This document shows, in pieces, positions 28,350 to 36,722 of a DNA stretch of 64,000 nucleotides (position 1 is its first letter; every line of letters begins with the position of its first letter). The notes beneath the pieces are model-generated. The model was not told the DNA's origin and searched no databases. It saw nothing but the letters and a program-made list of their open reading frames with translations. The stretch spans positions 62,001 to 126,000 of the forward strand of contig NZ_WWEM01000031.1 in the NCBI RefSeq assembly GCF_019308285.1. Direction: 5' to 3'. The translations under genes were made by a program, and so were the position numbers. Source of the DNA: Flavobacterium quisquiliarum. GTDB lineage: Bacteria; Bacteroidota; Bacteroidia; Flavobacteriales; Flavobacteriaceae.

Positions 28350-29448
28350 ATGACAACAGCCGAACAAGTAAAAGGTATTGTGGAGCGCCTTGGTGCGTTG
28401 AGGAGGTATCTTTGACGTCGATGCCAAGCTAATCGAAATTGCCAACGAAGAAGAAAAAACGTTTGCACCCGACTTCTGGAACAATCCTAAAGAAGCCGAA
28501 AACATTGTAAAAAATCTTCGAAACAAGAAAAAATGGATCGAAGATTATGACAAAGCCGTTTCTTTAACAGAAGAATTACAGCTGGCTTATGATTTCTACA
28601 AAGAAGGAGAACTTACTGTTGATGAACTAGATGAACAATACAATGCCGCACAATCGCACATTGAAAACATTGAATTCAAAAACATGCTTTCTGACGAAGG
28701 AGACAGCTTAAGCGCTGTAGTTCAAATCACTGCTGGAGCCGGTGGAACTGAAAGTTGCGACTGGGCTGGAATGCTGATGCGCATGTACATGATGTGGGGA
28801 GAAAGTTATGGCTACAAAATTAAAGAACTGAACTTTCAAGAAGGTGACGTTGCGGGAATTAAAACCGTAACTCTAGAATTTGAAGGCGATTATTCTTTTG
28901 GATATTTAAAAGGAGAAAACGGGGTACACCGTTTGGTGCGTATTTCGCCTTTTGATAGTAATGCCAAACGTCATACTTCGTTCGTTTCTGTTTATGTTTA
29001 TCCGCTTGTTGATGATAGTATCGAAATCGACATTAATCCTGCCGATATCGAAATTACAACTTCTCGTTCGAGTGGAGCTGGTGGACAGAATGTAAACAAA
29101 GTGGAAACAAAAGTACAATTGGTTCACAAACCAACTGGAATCCAGATTCAATGTTCTGAAACACGTTCTCAGCAAGATAACAGACAACGTGCTATGCAAA
29201 TGCTTCGTTCTCAATTGTATGAAATTGAATTAAAGAAACAACAAGCCCAACGTGCTGATATTGAAGCTGGAAAAATGAAAATCGAATGGGGATCTCAGAT
29301 TCGTAATTACGTAATGCAGCCTTACAAATTGGTAAAAGACGTTCGTACAGGTTACGAAACCAGCGATGTCGATGGCGTAATGAACGGAAATATTGACGCT
29401 TTCCTTAAAGCCTATTTAATGATGATGGGACAGAAAGAAGAGGAATAA
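28350..29448 (+). CDS. prfB: Peptide chain release factor 2, expressed by programmed +1 frameshift
   Basis: RF2 recognises UGA and UAA stop codons and releases the finished peptide. The gene starts at the ATG 28350 and reads 21 codons to CTT-TGA (28410-28415). Ribosomes must shift by +1 so that the next codon is GAC at 28414; the frame then runs to 29448 and yields 365 residues, exactly the usual RF2 length. The post-shift part carries the GGQ peptidyl-transferase loop ([12 protein letters not shown]), and the PCRF domain precedes it. An unshifted reading would stop after 21 residues. The shift lets RF2 level control its own synthesis. The gene runs directly into the following membrane-protein gene. 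Confidence 0.96.
28399..28416 (+). promoter_or_regulatory. Programmed +1 frameshift site of prfB
   Basis: An internal AGGAGG (28401-28406) stands three bases before the CTT-TGA-C slip site (28410-28416). This is the classic RF2 arrangement: a Shine-Dalgarno-like stimulator, a slippery CUU and an in-frame UGA followed by C. Confidence 0.95.
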
Positions 29449-30303
29449 ATGAACAAATACATCAAAGGTTGTTTAGTAGTTATAGGCACAGTATTTATAT
29501 TATTAGCAATAATAATTGTATGGTTCTTTTGGTCATCAAATAGCCGTAAAAAACAAGCCGAAATTGATGGAATCACATTTTCAAAAGAATGTGATTCCAT
29601 CAAATTTATTACTGAACAGCCTGAGATTCAATTTGCAAAATTCAAGAAAAACGAAATCAGTATTCTTAAATTCCAGATCATAAGAGAAGGGAAATTCATC
29701 CATGACACAATAATTAAAAATGGGTTTAATAAAAAAACTTCTTCCAGCGAATACCAATCAATTAATATTCCTTACAAAGCATTTTTAAAAACTGATACGA
29801 TTGTAGTTACTACACAAAACAAATTACATTATTACATTTCGGGATACCATCATTACGCTTACTTACATTATGGAATGACAGGATATGTCGGAAGCCATGA
29901 CTGCCGATTTTCTGATAATCCTACAATTAACAATGAGCTTCTGCTAAGTCCAATACTTTTCAGGGAAAACGGCTGGATAAACCCTGAAATATCCAAACAT
30001 ATTAAAAAGATAAGTGTATCTGATAGTGCTGGATATTATGGTTTTGCAAAAAAGAGCAATATAAAAATAGAAGATGCCGAACGGATCCTAAAAGAAAAAA
30101 GGAAAAATCAGGTTTTTAGATCTACTACAATTAATGGAATTGAAGTTGGCCCAAAAGATAGTTATTATGTATTTGGCGAAGAAACTGAATCAGGAACGCT
30201 TCCTAATGATTTAGTTCCTAGAAATCTAAAACAGTATGTAGTTAAAATAAATTGCGAAACCGGAGAATATAAGCGTTATAAAAATTACCCTTTTGACAAT
30301 TAA
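29449..30303 (+). CDS. Membrane-anchored hypothetical protein
   Basis: The ATG directly follows the prfB stop codon. The 284-residue product has one N-terminal membrane segment at about residues 5-28 (VVIGTVFILLAIIIVWFFW) and a long soluble, probably periplasmic, part. Visible features are a short Tyr/His-rich loop (YYISGYHHYAYLHYGMTGY) near residue 127 and a C-terminal strand region. No known family is recognised. Its position suggests co-transcription with prfB, but no functional link is implied. Confidence 0.75.
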   Translation: MNKYIKGCLVVIGTVFILLAIIIVWFFWSSNSRKKQAEIDGITFSKECDSIKFITEQPEIQFAKFKKNEISILKFQIIREGKFIHDTIIKNGFNKKTSSSEYQSINIPYKAFLKTDTIVVTTQNKLHYYISGYHHYAYLHYGMTGYVGSHDCRFSDNPTINNELLLSPILFRENGWINPEISKHIKKISVSDSAGYYGFAKKSNIKIEDAERILKEKRKNQVFRSTTINGIEVGPKDSYYVFGEETESGTLPNDLVPRNLKQYVVKINCETGEYKRYKNYPFDN

Positions 30304-30332
30304 ACTTTTCATATTTACTAAAAAAAATAGTT

Positions 30333-30779
30333 ATGATAAAATGGGCAGATGTAATTCATTTTACAAATAAAGGAAATCCAGCTCCTGAAAAAAGAGTGGA
30401 AAAAACGGAGGAAGAATGGAAACAAATCTTAACTCCAGAAGAATTTCAGGTAACACGTCTAAAAGGCACCGAAAGATCTTTTAGCTCTGAATTATGCAGT
30501 TTATTTGATCCTGGCATTTACGAATGCAAGTGCTGCGGAACTGTTCTTTTTGATGCAAGTGAAAAATTTGAATCAGGAACAGGATGGCCTTCTTTCACAC
30601 AGCCAATCAAAGAAAATGCTATCGCATATCATGCCGACAGGTCATACGGAATGGTTCGTGTTGAAGTGGTATGTAATGTGTGTGATGCACATTTGGGACA
30701 TATTTTTCCAGATGGACCTCCACCAAGTGGTTTACGTTATTGCATCAACGCAGTTTCTTTATCAAAAATTAAAGAATAA
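30333..30779 (+). CDS. msrB: Peptide-methionine (R)-S-oxide reductase
   Basis: This 148-residue enzyme repairs oxidised methionine (R-sulfoxide) in proteins. It has two zinc-binding CxxC pairs, C65/C68 and C114/C117, the GTGWPSF substrate loop at about 82-88, and the catalytic Cys137 in RYCIN near the C-terminus. All MsrB hallmarks are present and there is no fused MsrA domain. No signal peptide is seen, so it acts in the cytoplasm. A terminator follows eight bases after the stop. Confidence 0.94.
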   Translation: MIKWADVIHFTNKGNPAPEKRVEKTEEEWKQILTPEEFQVTRLKGTERSFSSELCSLFDPGIYECKCCGTVLFDASEKFESGTGWPSFTQPIKENAIAYHADRSYGMVRVEVVCNVCDAHLGHIFPDGPPPSGLRYCINAVSLSKIKE

Positions 30780-30786
30780 TTTACAG

Positions 30787-30820
30787 AAAGCGATTCCTTA
30801 AAAGTGAATCGCTTTTTTTA
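30787..30820 (+). terminator. Terminator of msrB
   Basis: The stem AAAGCGATTC (30787-30796) pairs with GAATCGCTTT (30806-30815), with a 9-base loop followed by a T run. Confidence 0.88.
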
Positions 30821-31108
30821 TAACTATCAACAATTAAGTGATTTAACAAAACAAATGTAATCCATCACTTAACAATTAAATAATTTATTTTTTCTTCTAA
30901 ATTTCGAATTGATTTTACTCAAAATCTAAGTCACAGCCATTCAACACCTTAAAAAACTCTCATTAAATTAATATTTTAAATGTTAATTTTTCAAAAATTA
31001 CATTATTATTTTATTTTTTTATTAAGAAACCGAAAAAATTAATTAGGTAATTAGAATGTAATTCATTTTATTTGGCAAAAAATAACCCACAATCTATTAA
31101 ATTTGTCA
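30821..31108. other. AT-rich intergenic region upstream of the lpxD-like gene
   Basis: These 288 bases hold no credible gene. The only signal is TAAATTTG at 31098-31105, a -7-type box that almost touches the ATG at 31109, with TTTG at 31071-31074, a wide 23-base spacing. Several long A/T runs suggest an upstream activating or bent region. Confidence 0.5.
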
Positions 31109-32107
31109 ATGAGATTCTATTCAATTCAAGAAATTAATGAAGTTATTAATGGCGTAATTTGCGGCAGTACTTCACAAACCATAAACGCCACAGAACAATT
31201 AGAAAAAGCAACGACTTCAGAAATCTCATTTATTGGAAATAAAAAATATGAAAAATACTGGTCGACTTCTAATGCATCCATTGCTGTAGTCAACGAAGAT
31301 ATTTCGATTGAACCTGGAGAAAATCGTGCTTTTATAAAAGTAAAAAATGCCGATTTGGCAATGTCCCAAATTCTTGCTCTTTTTGCTCCGCCGACTCCAA
31401 TTTTTCATAACAATATCCACAGAACAGCTACTATAGATGAAACCGCTGTAATTGGCGAAGGTGCCAAAATAGGTGCTGGTTGCTATATTGGGCCAAAAGT
31501 CGAAATTGGTGCCAATGCAGTAATCTACCCAAATGTCACTATTTTAGACGAATCCACAGTTGGCAAAAACACTATTATCTGGTCTGGAACAGTGATTCGA
31601 GAGCGTTGTCATGTTGGAAGTGATTGTATCATTCATCCAAACGCAACCATTGGAGCAGATGGTTTCGGATTTCGTCCTTGCAGTGAAAAAGGACTAGTAA
31701 AGATACCGCAAATTGGAAATGTAATCATTGGAAACGGAGTTGAAATTGGCGCAAATTCATGTGTTGACCGCGGAAAATTCAGTTCTACAATTTTAGGAGA
31801 TGGCTGTAAAATAGATAATTTAGTTCAAATTGGACATAACAGCAAACTTGGAAAGTTCTGTATTATGGCTGGAAACAGTGGTTTAGCAGGTTCTGTAACT
31901 TTAGGAAACGGTGTTATTATTGGCGGAAGCGCTTCTATAAAAGATCACACCACTATTGGAGACGGAGCTGTCATTGGCGCAGGATCTGGTGTAACTGGAG
32001 ACGTTCCTGCTGGAAAAACAATGCTGGGTTATCCTGCAGTTGAAGCTCGTGATGCCCTAAAACAATGGGCAATGTTAAAACGAATGGTTTGTGCACCTAA
32101 AAAATAA
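31109..32107 (+). CDS. lpxD: UDP-3-O-acylglucosamine N-acyltransferase (LpxD-like)
   Basis: The 332-residue product is a left-handed beta-helix acyltransferase of lipid A synthesis that adds the N-linked 3-hydroxyacyl chain to UDP-3-O-acyl-glucosamine. An N-terminal uridine-binding domain (residues 1-100) is followed by about ten hexapeptide-repeat coils (for example [20 protein letters not shown]), the catalytic-type His in [10 protein letters not shown] at about 243-252, and a C-terminal helix ([11 protein letters not shown]). The ATG at 31109 is preferred over an in-frame TTG six bases upstream. It stands apart from other lipid A genes here. A paralogous acyltransferase role cannot be excluded. 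Confidence 0.88.
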   Translation: MRFYSIQEINEVINGVICGSTSQTINATEQLEKATTSEISFIGNKKYEKYWSTSNASIAVVNEDISIEPGENRAFIKVKNADLAMSQILALFAPPTPIFHNNIHRTATIDETAVIGEGAKIGAGCYIGPKVEIGANAVIYPNVTILDESTVGKNTIIWSGTVIRERCHVGSDCIIHPNATIGADGFGFRPCSEKGLVKIPQIGNVIIGNGVEIGANSCVDRGKFSSTILGDGCKIDNLVQIGHNSKLGKFCIMAGNSGLAGSVTLGNGVIIGGSASIKDHTTIGDGAVIGAGSGVTGDVPAGKTMLGYPAVEARDALKQWAMLKRMVCAPKK

Positions 32108-32125
32108 TTCAATTATAATTTATAT

Positions 32126-32155
32126 AAAAAACATCCGCTTCTACGGATGTTTTTT
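32126..32155. terminator. Bidirectional terminator
   Basis: A run of A plus ACATCCG (to 32137), a 6-base loop and CGGATGT plus a run of T (32144-32155) form a symmetric terminator between the convergent lpxD-like gene and the small gene at 32161. Confidence 0.88.
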
Positions 32156-32160
32156 TGTTT

Positions 32161-32367
32161 TTATAATACTTCACATTCAAAGCCAATTACTTTCATTAAG
32201 AAAATTACCTTCTCGATAATATCATCTTTACACTCAAATCGTAGAATATTATCACAATCTTCTAGATCAAAATTCCATTTTGAATTGGGAAATAACTGAT
32301 TTAGTTTTGGCGTAACTTTTTTCACTTTAGAAATGCTGTCAACGTTTGTTTTGAATACAAAAATCAT
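32161..32367 (-). CDS. Small ferredoxin-fold-like hypothetical protein
   Basis: The 68-residue product has a predicted strand-helix-strand-strand-helix-strand order (IFVFKTN, SISKVKKVTPKLNQLF, KWNFDL, ILRFECK, IIEKVIFLMKVIG, ECEVL). This matches the HMA-like ferredoxin fold, but it lacks the CxxC metal site. Its two neighbours upstream on the same strand are membrane genes under TetR control, and it begins seven bases after the DUF3817 stop codon, so it may be the last gene of that operon. No function can be assigned. Confidence 0.65.
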   Translation of the reverse strand: MIFVFKTNVDSISKVKKVTPKLNQLFPNSKWNFDLEDCDNILRFECKDDIIEKVIFLMKVIGFECEVL

Positions 32368-32374
32368 AACTTCA

Positions 32375-32683
32375 CTAATTCTGAATTTTACTTAGAATTC
32401 TAGAATCAATGTAAAAAGTGCCAAATGGAATTACACAAGCCAAAAGCACTTTCCAAGTTGTATCCCTAAATTTCCAGTTCTGCTCTACTCCAACACTTAA
32501 AGCATTAAATATAAAAAGCAAAAACAGAGCGCCGTGAATGGTTCCTACAGGCCTCGTTAAAAATGGCATTTCAAAAATATATTTCATTGGCATTGCTATA
32601 AAAAGTAAAATCAAAAGAGATGTTCCTTCAAGGAATCCAATAATTCGTAAACGTCCAGTATTGGTTTGAAATAAATTTTTCAT
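32375..32683 (-). CDS. DUF3817-type integral membrane protein
   Basis: This 102-residue protein has three membrane segments: GFLEGTSLLILLFIAMPMKY, then GTIHGALFLLFIFNALSV, then WKVLLACVIPFGTFYID. The first two carry the G-x-x-E-G and H-G motifs typical of DUF3817 proteins. It starts two bases after the stop of the cytochrome-b-like gene, so the two are coupled and share the TetR-type operator. The biochemical role of the family is unknown. Confidence 0.8.
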   Translation of the reverse strand: MKNLFQTNTGRLRIIGFLEGTSLLILLFIAMPMKYIFEMPFLTRPVGTIHGALFLLFIFNALSVGVEQNWKFRDTTWKVLLACVIPFGTFYIDSRILSKIQN

Positions 32684-32685
32684 AA

Positions 32686-33144
32686 TTATCTAAAATAAGG
32701 TCGATTGGCAAAAGGTGAAAACGGCCATGGAATGGCAATAAAAATGATGATTAAGGCAACAGAAAACCAAACTAGCATCGTTTTGAATTTCTGTTGATCT
32801 GAAAGTTTCCTTTTCGCTAAAGCGGAACCAATTGTGATGATGATTATAGCAACTAACATCAAAACAATGTGAATTAGTCCGAAAAATGAAGCATCCAGAT
32901 TTTGAAATTCTTCTTTATAATTTCTCCAGAAATATTTCACAATCGGACTCTGCAGATAAACCAATATTCCTAAAAGAAGCTGGATATGAGCAATTGTAGC
33001 TGTCCAGTGACGCAGCAAATTATCTTTCTTAGTAAAAGAAAGTTTTTGAGAATAACCTTTGTAAGCAATAAAAATAGCATATAATAAGCTTAACAATACG
33101 AGCCATCGCATAAAAGAATGGCCAACTAAAAGTGTTTGATACAT
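32686..33144 (-). CDS. Four-helix membrane protein, cytochrome-b-like
   Basis: With the start at 33144 (MYQTLLVGHSFMRW) it has 152 residues and four membrane helices. His residues lie in helix 1 (GHSFMRW), in the HWTATIAH motif and in GLIHIVLML, which could ligate haem. An earlier in-frame ATG at 33168 lies within the -7 box (TATATTTG on the minus strand, 33173-33166) and is rejected. The leader is about 16 bases. It is the first gene of the pair controlled by the operator at 33179. Function is unknown; haem binding is inference. Confidence 0.75.
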   Translation of the reverse strand: MYQTLLVGHSFMRWLVLLSLLYAIFIAYKGYSQKLSFTKKDNLLRHWTATIAHIQLLLGILVYLQSPIVKYFWRNYKEEFQNLDASFFGLIHIVLMLVAIIIITIGSALAKRKLSDQQKFKTMLVWFSVALIIIFIAIPWPFSPFANRPYFR

Positions 33145-33165
33145 TGTTTTTTGATTTTGACAATG

Positions 33166-33173
33166 CAAATATA
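33166..33173 (-). promoter_or_regulatory. -7 element for the membrane gene pair
   Basis: TATATTTG on the minus strand lies 21 bases before the ATG at 33144 and next to the palindrome at 33179. Confidence 0.6.
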
Positions 33174-33178
33174 TCTAA

Positions 33179-33204
33179 AAAAACATACCAACTAGTATGT
33201 TTTT
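33179..33204. promoter_or_regulatory. TetR-type operator upstream of the membrane gene pair
   Basis: Arms AAAAACATAC (33179-33188) and GTATGTTTTT (33195-33204) form a perfect inverted repeat around CAACTA. Its core CATACCAACTAGTATG matches the palindrome in front of tetR in 13 of 16 positions. It could also help terminate the tetR transcript. Confidence 0.7.
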
Positions 33205-33215
33205 GAAAAATAATT

Positions 33216-33806
33216 TTACTTCAAGCCATTCAAATAGCTCTTAAGTTCTTTTAAATAAATGAGATACGACGAATTATCATTTTGGAGTTTTCCAAAATTT
33301 CGTATTCCCCAATAGCCTGATAAGATAAAAAATGCCACTTGTTCACCAACAACATCTTTACGGATTAAACCCGACTCTTTTCCTCTTTCGATTGAATCTA
33401 TGATCGTCTTTTTCCATAGATCAACCAATTCCGCTAAAGCTTCACTAAACCTGTTATTCCATGGCGTCATTTCCTGCGTAAGATTGCCAACTGGACAACC
33501 ATATTTTACCTGCAGAAAAGGATCTTCGAGCAGTAAATACGAAATCATATTATAAAAATCTTCAATTGGATTTTGAGAAGCTTCTGTTGGTTTTATGAAA
33601 TATTCCTGCATAGTTGGCTTAAGAATTTCTTCAATAATAGCAACTCCCATTTCGTCTTTTGTTTTAAAATGGTAATAAAAAGCTCCTTTCGTAACCTGCG
33701 TAGTTGCAATTATTTCATCAATACTTGTAGTTTGATAGCCATTGGTATAAATCAACTCAAAGGCTTTATGAAGAATGTTCAGTCTCGTATTTGCCGCTTT
33801 TGACAT
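33216..33806 (-). CDS. TetR/AcrR-family transcriptional regulator
   Basis: The 196-residue repressor has an N-terminal helix-turn-helix (GYQTTSIDEIIATTQVTKGAFYYHF, residues about 20-45 with the recognition helix VTKGAFYYHF). The C-terminal helical ligand-binding domain contains the TetR_C-type VGNLTQEM motif. It is the first gene upstream of the two membrane genes on the same strand. Matching palindromes lie before tetR and before the next gene, so autoregulation plus control of the downstream pair is a strong inference. The inducer is unknown; such proteins commonly sense small hydrophobic compounds. Confidence 0.9.
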   Translation of the reverse strand: MSKAANTRLNILHKAFELIYTNGYQTTSIDEIIATTQVTKGAFYYHFKTKDEMGVAIIEEILKPTMQEYFIKPTEASQNPIEDFYNMISYLLLEDPFLQVKYGCPVGNLTQEMTPWNNRFSEALAELVDLWKKTIIDSIERGKESGLIRKDVVGEQVAFFILSGYWGIRNFGKLQNDNSSYLIYLKELKSYLNGLK

Positions 33807-33811
33807 AAAAA

Positions 33812-33825
33812 ATACTAATTAGTAT
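33812..33825. promoter_or_regulatory. TetR-type autoregulatory operator
   Basis: ATACTAATTAGTAT is a perfect 14-bp palindrome five bases before the tetR ATG. A near-consensus -7 box (TTATTTTG on the minus strand, 33840-33833) lies just upstream, so binding here would cover the transcription start. Confidence 0.72.
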
Positions 33826-33992
33826 GAAATGGCAAAATAAAGAAAAATAATTGATTTATGCTTCTACTGCCTATTTTGAAAAATACATCAAAAAAACATT
33901 TACAAACTATTTCTTAATTCCTAAAGCCACTCATTTATTTCAATTGATTTTGTAAATTAGCCAACATTATTTTGTAAAATCAATACTATATC

Positions 33993-35621
33993 ATGGATTT
34001 AAACTTCAATAAAAACGAAGATCACAATAAACTGCTCCTTTCTGAATTAAAACAAAAATTTGCTAAAGTAAAATTAGGCGGAGGCGAAAAACGTATCGAA
34101 AAACTGCATGCTGAAGGTAAAATGACGGCTCGTGAAAGAATCGCTTATTTATTGGACGAAAATTCTAAAAGTATTGAAATTGGCGGTTTTGCTGGAGAAG
34201 GAATGTATCCAGAACACGGCGGATGTCCATCTGGCGGTGTGGTGGTGAAAATTGGTTACATCAAAGGGAAACAATGTATTGTTGTTGCTAATGATGCTAC
34301 CGTAAAAGCCGGCGCATGGTTTCCAATAACAGGAAAGAAAAACCTTCGTGCACAGGAAATTGCTATGGAAAACCGACTTCCTATTATTTATCTTGTAGAC
34401 AGCGCAGGAGTTTATCTTCCAATGCAGGATGAAATTTTCCCAGATAAAGAACATTTCGGACGTATCTTTAGAAACAACGCTCAAATGAGCAGTATGGGAA
34501 TTACACAGATTGCTGCCGTTATGGGAAGCTGTGTGGCCGGCGGTGCTTATCTGCCGATTATGAGTGACGAAGCTTTAATTGTCGATAAAACCGGAAGTAT
34601 TTTCCTTGCGGGAAGTTATTTGGTAAAAGCAGCAATTGGCGAAACGATTGATAATGAAACTTTAGGCGGTGCCACAACTCATTGTGAAATTTCTGGTGTT
34701 ACCGATTATAAAGCGAAAGATGATAAAGATGCTTTAGACAAAATCAAAAATATTGTAGATAAAATTGGAGATTTTGATAAAGCAGGCTACAGCCGAATCA
34801 AAGCGGAAAAACCAGCTTTAGAACCAAACGATATTTACGGAATTCTTCCAAAAGCCAGAACGGAACAATATGATATGATGGAAATCATCAAACGTTTGGT
34901 TGATAATTCAGAATTTGAAGCTTACAAAGACGGTTATGGACAATCTCTTATAACTGGTTATGCCAGAATTGATGGTTGGGCAGTAGGAATTGTAGCCAAT
35001 CAGCGTAAAGTGGTAAAAACTAAAAAAGGTGAAATGCAGTTTGGTGGCGTCATTTATTCTGACAGTGCTGATAAAGCGACTCGTTTTATTGCCAATTGTA
35101 ATCAGAAAAAAATTCCGTTGGTGTTTTTACAAGACGTTACCGGATTTATGGTTGGTTCAAAATCGGAACATGGCGGTATTATTAAAGACGGTGCTAAAAT
35201 GGTAAATGCCGTAAGTAATTCTGTTGTACCAAAATTTACTGTTATTGTCGGAAATTCATACGGAGCTGGAAATTATGCGATGTGTGGCAAAGCGTATGAC
35301 CCAAGATTAATTTTTGCATGGCCAAGTGCAGAATTAGCCGTAATGGGTGGTACTCAAGCCGCAAAAGTTTTAGCACAAATTGAAGCTTCTTCGCTTAAAG
35401 CGAAAGGAGAAATCATTGATGAAGCTAAAGAAACAGAACTTTTCAATAAAATAAAAGCACGCTACGACGAGCAGACTTCTCCCTATTATGCAGCATCAAG
35501 ACTTTGGACAGATGCTATCATAGATCCATTAGATACTAGAACCTGGATCTCAATGGGAATCGAAGCTGCAAACCATGCTCCTATTCAAAAACCATTTAAC
35601 CTGGGTGTAATTCAGGTTTAA
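33993..35621 (+). CDS. Acyl-CoA carboxylase carboxyltransferase subunit, methylcrotonyl-CoA type
   Basis: The 542-residue product is the biotin-dependent carboxyltransferase (beta) subunit. Its sequence is closest to methylcrotonyl-CoA carboxylase: VDSAGVYLPMQDEIFPD and HFGRIFRNNAQMSSMGI, an oxyanion motif GSCVAGGAYLP, and a C-terminal crotonase half with GNSYGAGNYAMCG. Length fits that subunit. It would transfer CO2 from biotin to the acyl-CoA in leucine breakdown. No biotin carboxylase or biotin carrier gene lies next to it, so its partner must be elsewhere. Propionyl-CoA specificity is less likely but not excluded. Confidence 0.88.
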   Translation: MDLNFNKNEDHNKLLLSELKQKFAKVKLGGGEKRIEKLHAEGKMTARERIAYLLDENSKSIEIGGFAGEGMYPEHGGCPSGGVVVKIGYIKGKQCIVVANDATVKAGAWFPITGKKNLRAQEIAMENRLPIIYLVDSAGVYLPMQDEIFPDKEHFGRIFRNNAQMSSMGITQIAAVMGSCVAGGAYLPIMSDEALIVDKTGSIFLAGSYLVKAAIGETIDNETLGGATTHCEISGVTDYKAKDDKDALDKIKNIVDKIGDFDKAGYSRIKAEKPALEPNDIYGILPKARTEQYDMMEIIKRLVDNSEFEAYKDGYGQSLITGYARIDGWAVGIVANQRKVVKTKKGEMQFGGVIYSDSADKATRFIANCNQKKIPLVFLQDVTGFMVGSKSEHGGIIKDGAKMVNAVSNSVVPKFTVIVGNSYGAGNYAMCGKAYDPRLIFAWPSAELAVMGGTQAAKVLAQIEASSLKAKGEIIDEAKETELFNKIKARYDEQTSPYYAASRLWTDAIIDPLDTRTWISMGIEAANHAPIQKPFNLGVIQV

Positions 35622-35743
35622 CGATTCAATAATTCACAACGATACGTTAAATAAAAAGCGAAAAACTTATTTTTAGACTATTTAAAATACATATATGATC
35701 AAAAATTAGTAACTTTATATACAATTTTTAATCACACAACATC

Positions 35744-36166
35744 ATGGAAAATGTAAAAAGTTTGAATAAATGGGCGAACTCGCACACTTATTTACCAGTT
35801 GATCTAGTACGTATTGTTTTGGGTGGATTTTTATTTATGAAAGGTGTCTCGTTTGTCACCAATATTCAGTACCTGCATGATTTAATTTCCCCTATTGATA
35901 AATTTGGAGGAGGAATGTTTATGCTGCATTACATTGCTCCTGCTCATATGATTGGTGGTATAATGATTATTTTTGGACTATTAACTCGTTGGGCAATTGC
36001 GGCTCAACTGCCTATTTTATTTGGTGCTGTTCTCATAAACTTTATGGGAAAAATGCACTCCGAAAGCTTACTTCTAGCTATAGTCGTCCTGCTTGTCTGC
36101 ATCTTCTTCTTGTTTTATGGAAGCGGTAAACATTCTGCAGATTATTACTTTAAAATGCAACAATAA
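35744..36166 (+). CDS. DoxX-family membrane protein
   Basis: The 140-residue product has four membrane helices with the DoxX layout: an amphipathic start, VRIVLGGFLFMKGVSF, the HYIAPAHMIGGIMIIFGLLTRWA motif, and a C-terminal helix pair. It has no catalytic residues. DoxX-like proteins take part in respiratory or redox-related membrane complexes in some bacteria, but the role here is unknown. It stands as a single gene in the run between the carboxylase and hemN. Confidence 0.85.
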   Translation: MENVKSLNKWANSHTYLPVDLVRIVLGGFLFMKGVSFVTNIQYLHDLISPIDKFGGGMFMLHYIAPAHMIGGIMIIFGLLTRWAIAAQLPILFGAVLINFMGKMHSESLLLAIVVLLVCIFFLFYGSGKHSADYYFKMQQ

Positions 36167-36274
36167 ACTCATAAATCCTCAGTTTTTTAATCAAAAAGAC
36201 TGGGGATAATTTTTGTTTGTTAATTAATTCTATAAAATTTCATTAATTGTGTTTTATGACTTAAATTCGCCGAC

Positions 36275-36622
36275 ATGAATTGGATTCGTAAAACCGTTAT
36301 TTTTATTGCACTTCTGATTGCAGGTTTGTTTGCTTATCAAGCAGACACCGCTTCTATGCAAATAACTGAAACGCAAAAAACGGATACCAATTTCTGTAAA
36401 GAGACTGGAGATTCGTCTGCATTTATTCAGCCGCAAGGCAGTTATCAATTTGCAGCAAACATCAAAAGCTATTCGTCTGGGATACTAAAATGCTTGGATT
36501 CATTTTTACCGCTTATCCCACAGCATCAAACTGTTACTACTGTCACAGCATACACTAAACTATTTACAACCCAAAGTAAAAAGGTTTTAGTCATACTCTA
36601 TGCTTTCCATTTTTTCTGGTAA
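36275..36622 (+). CDS. Small exported hypothetical protein
   Basis: The 115-residue product begins with a signal peptide or membrane anchor (RKTVIFIALLIAGLFAYQA, residues 5-23). A polar Thr/Ser/Gln-rich part follows, then a second hydrophobic C-terminus (KKVLVILYAFHFFW). Two cysteines, in NFCKE and LKCLD, could form a disulfide. No family is recognised. A near-consensus -7 box (TAAATTCG) stands just upstream. Confidence 0.55.
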   Translation: MNWIRKTVIFIALLIAGLFAYQADTASMQITETQKTDTNFCKETGDSSAFIQPQGSYQFAANIKSYSSGILKCLDSFLPLIPQHQTVTTVTAYTKLFTTQSKKVLVILYAFHFFW

Positions 36623-36722
36623 ATAAAACTTGATTTTAGCCGAAGATTAATTCTTCAAACTGCAACCATTTTCTAATTGAAAGCTGGTTTACATCATTTT
36701 ATTTATTTCATTAAAAAACATC

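Noticed and set aside
28257..28526. 89-codon minus-strand frame across the prfB start
   Set aside because: It is opposite the RF2 N-terminus and frameshift site, which are certain.
28684..28686. ATG as the start of RF2
   Set aside because: The upstream frame plus the +1 shift gives the full 365 residues; starting here would lose the N-terminal domain.
34149..34484. 111-codon minus-strand frame opposite the carboxyltransferase gene
   Set aside because: It is antisense to conserved motifs of a recognised enzyme.
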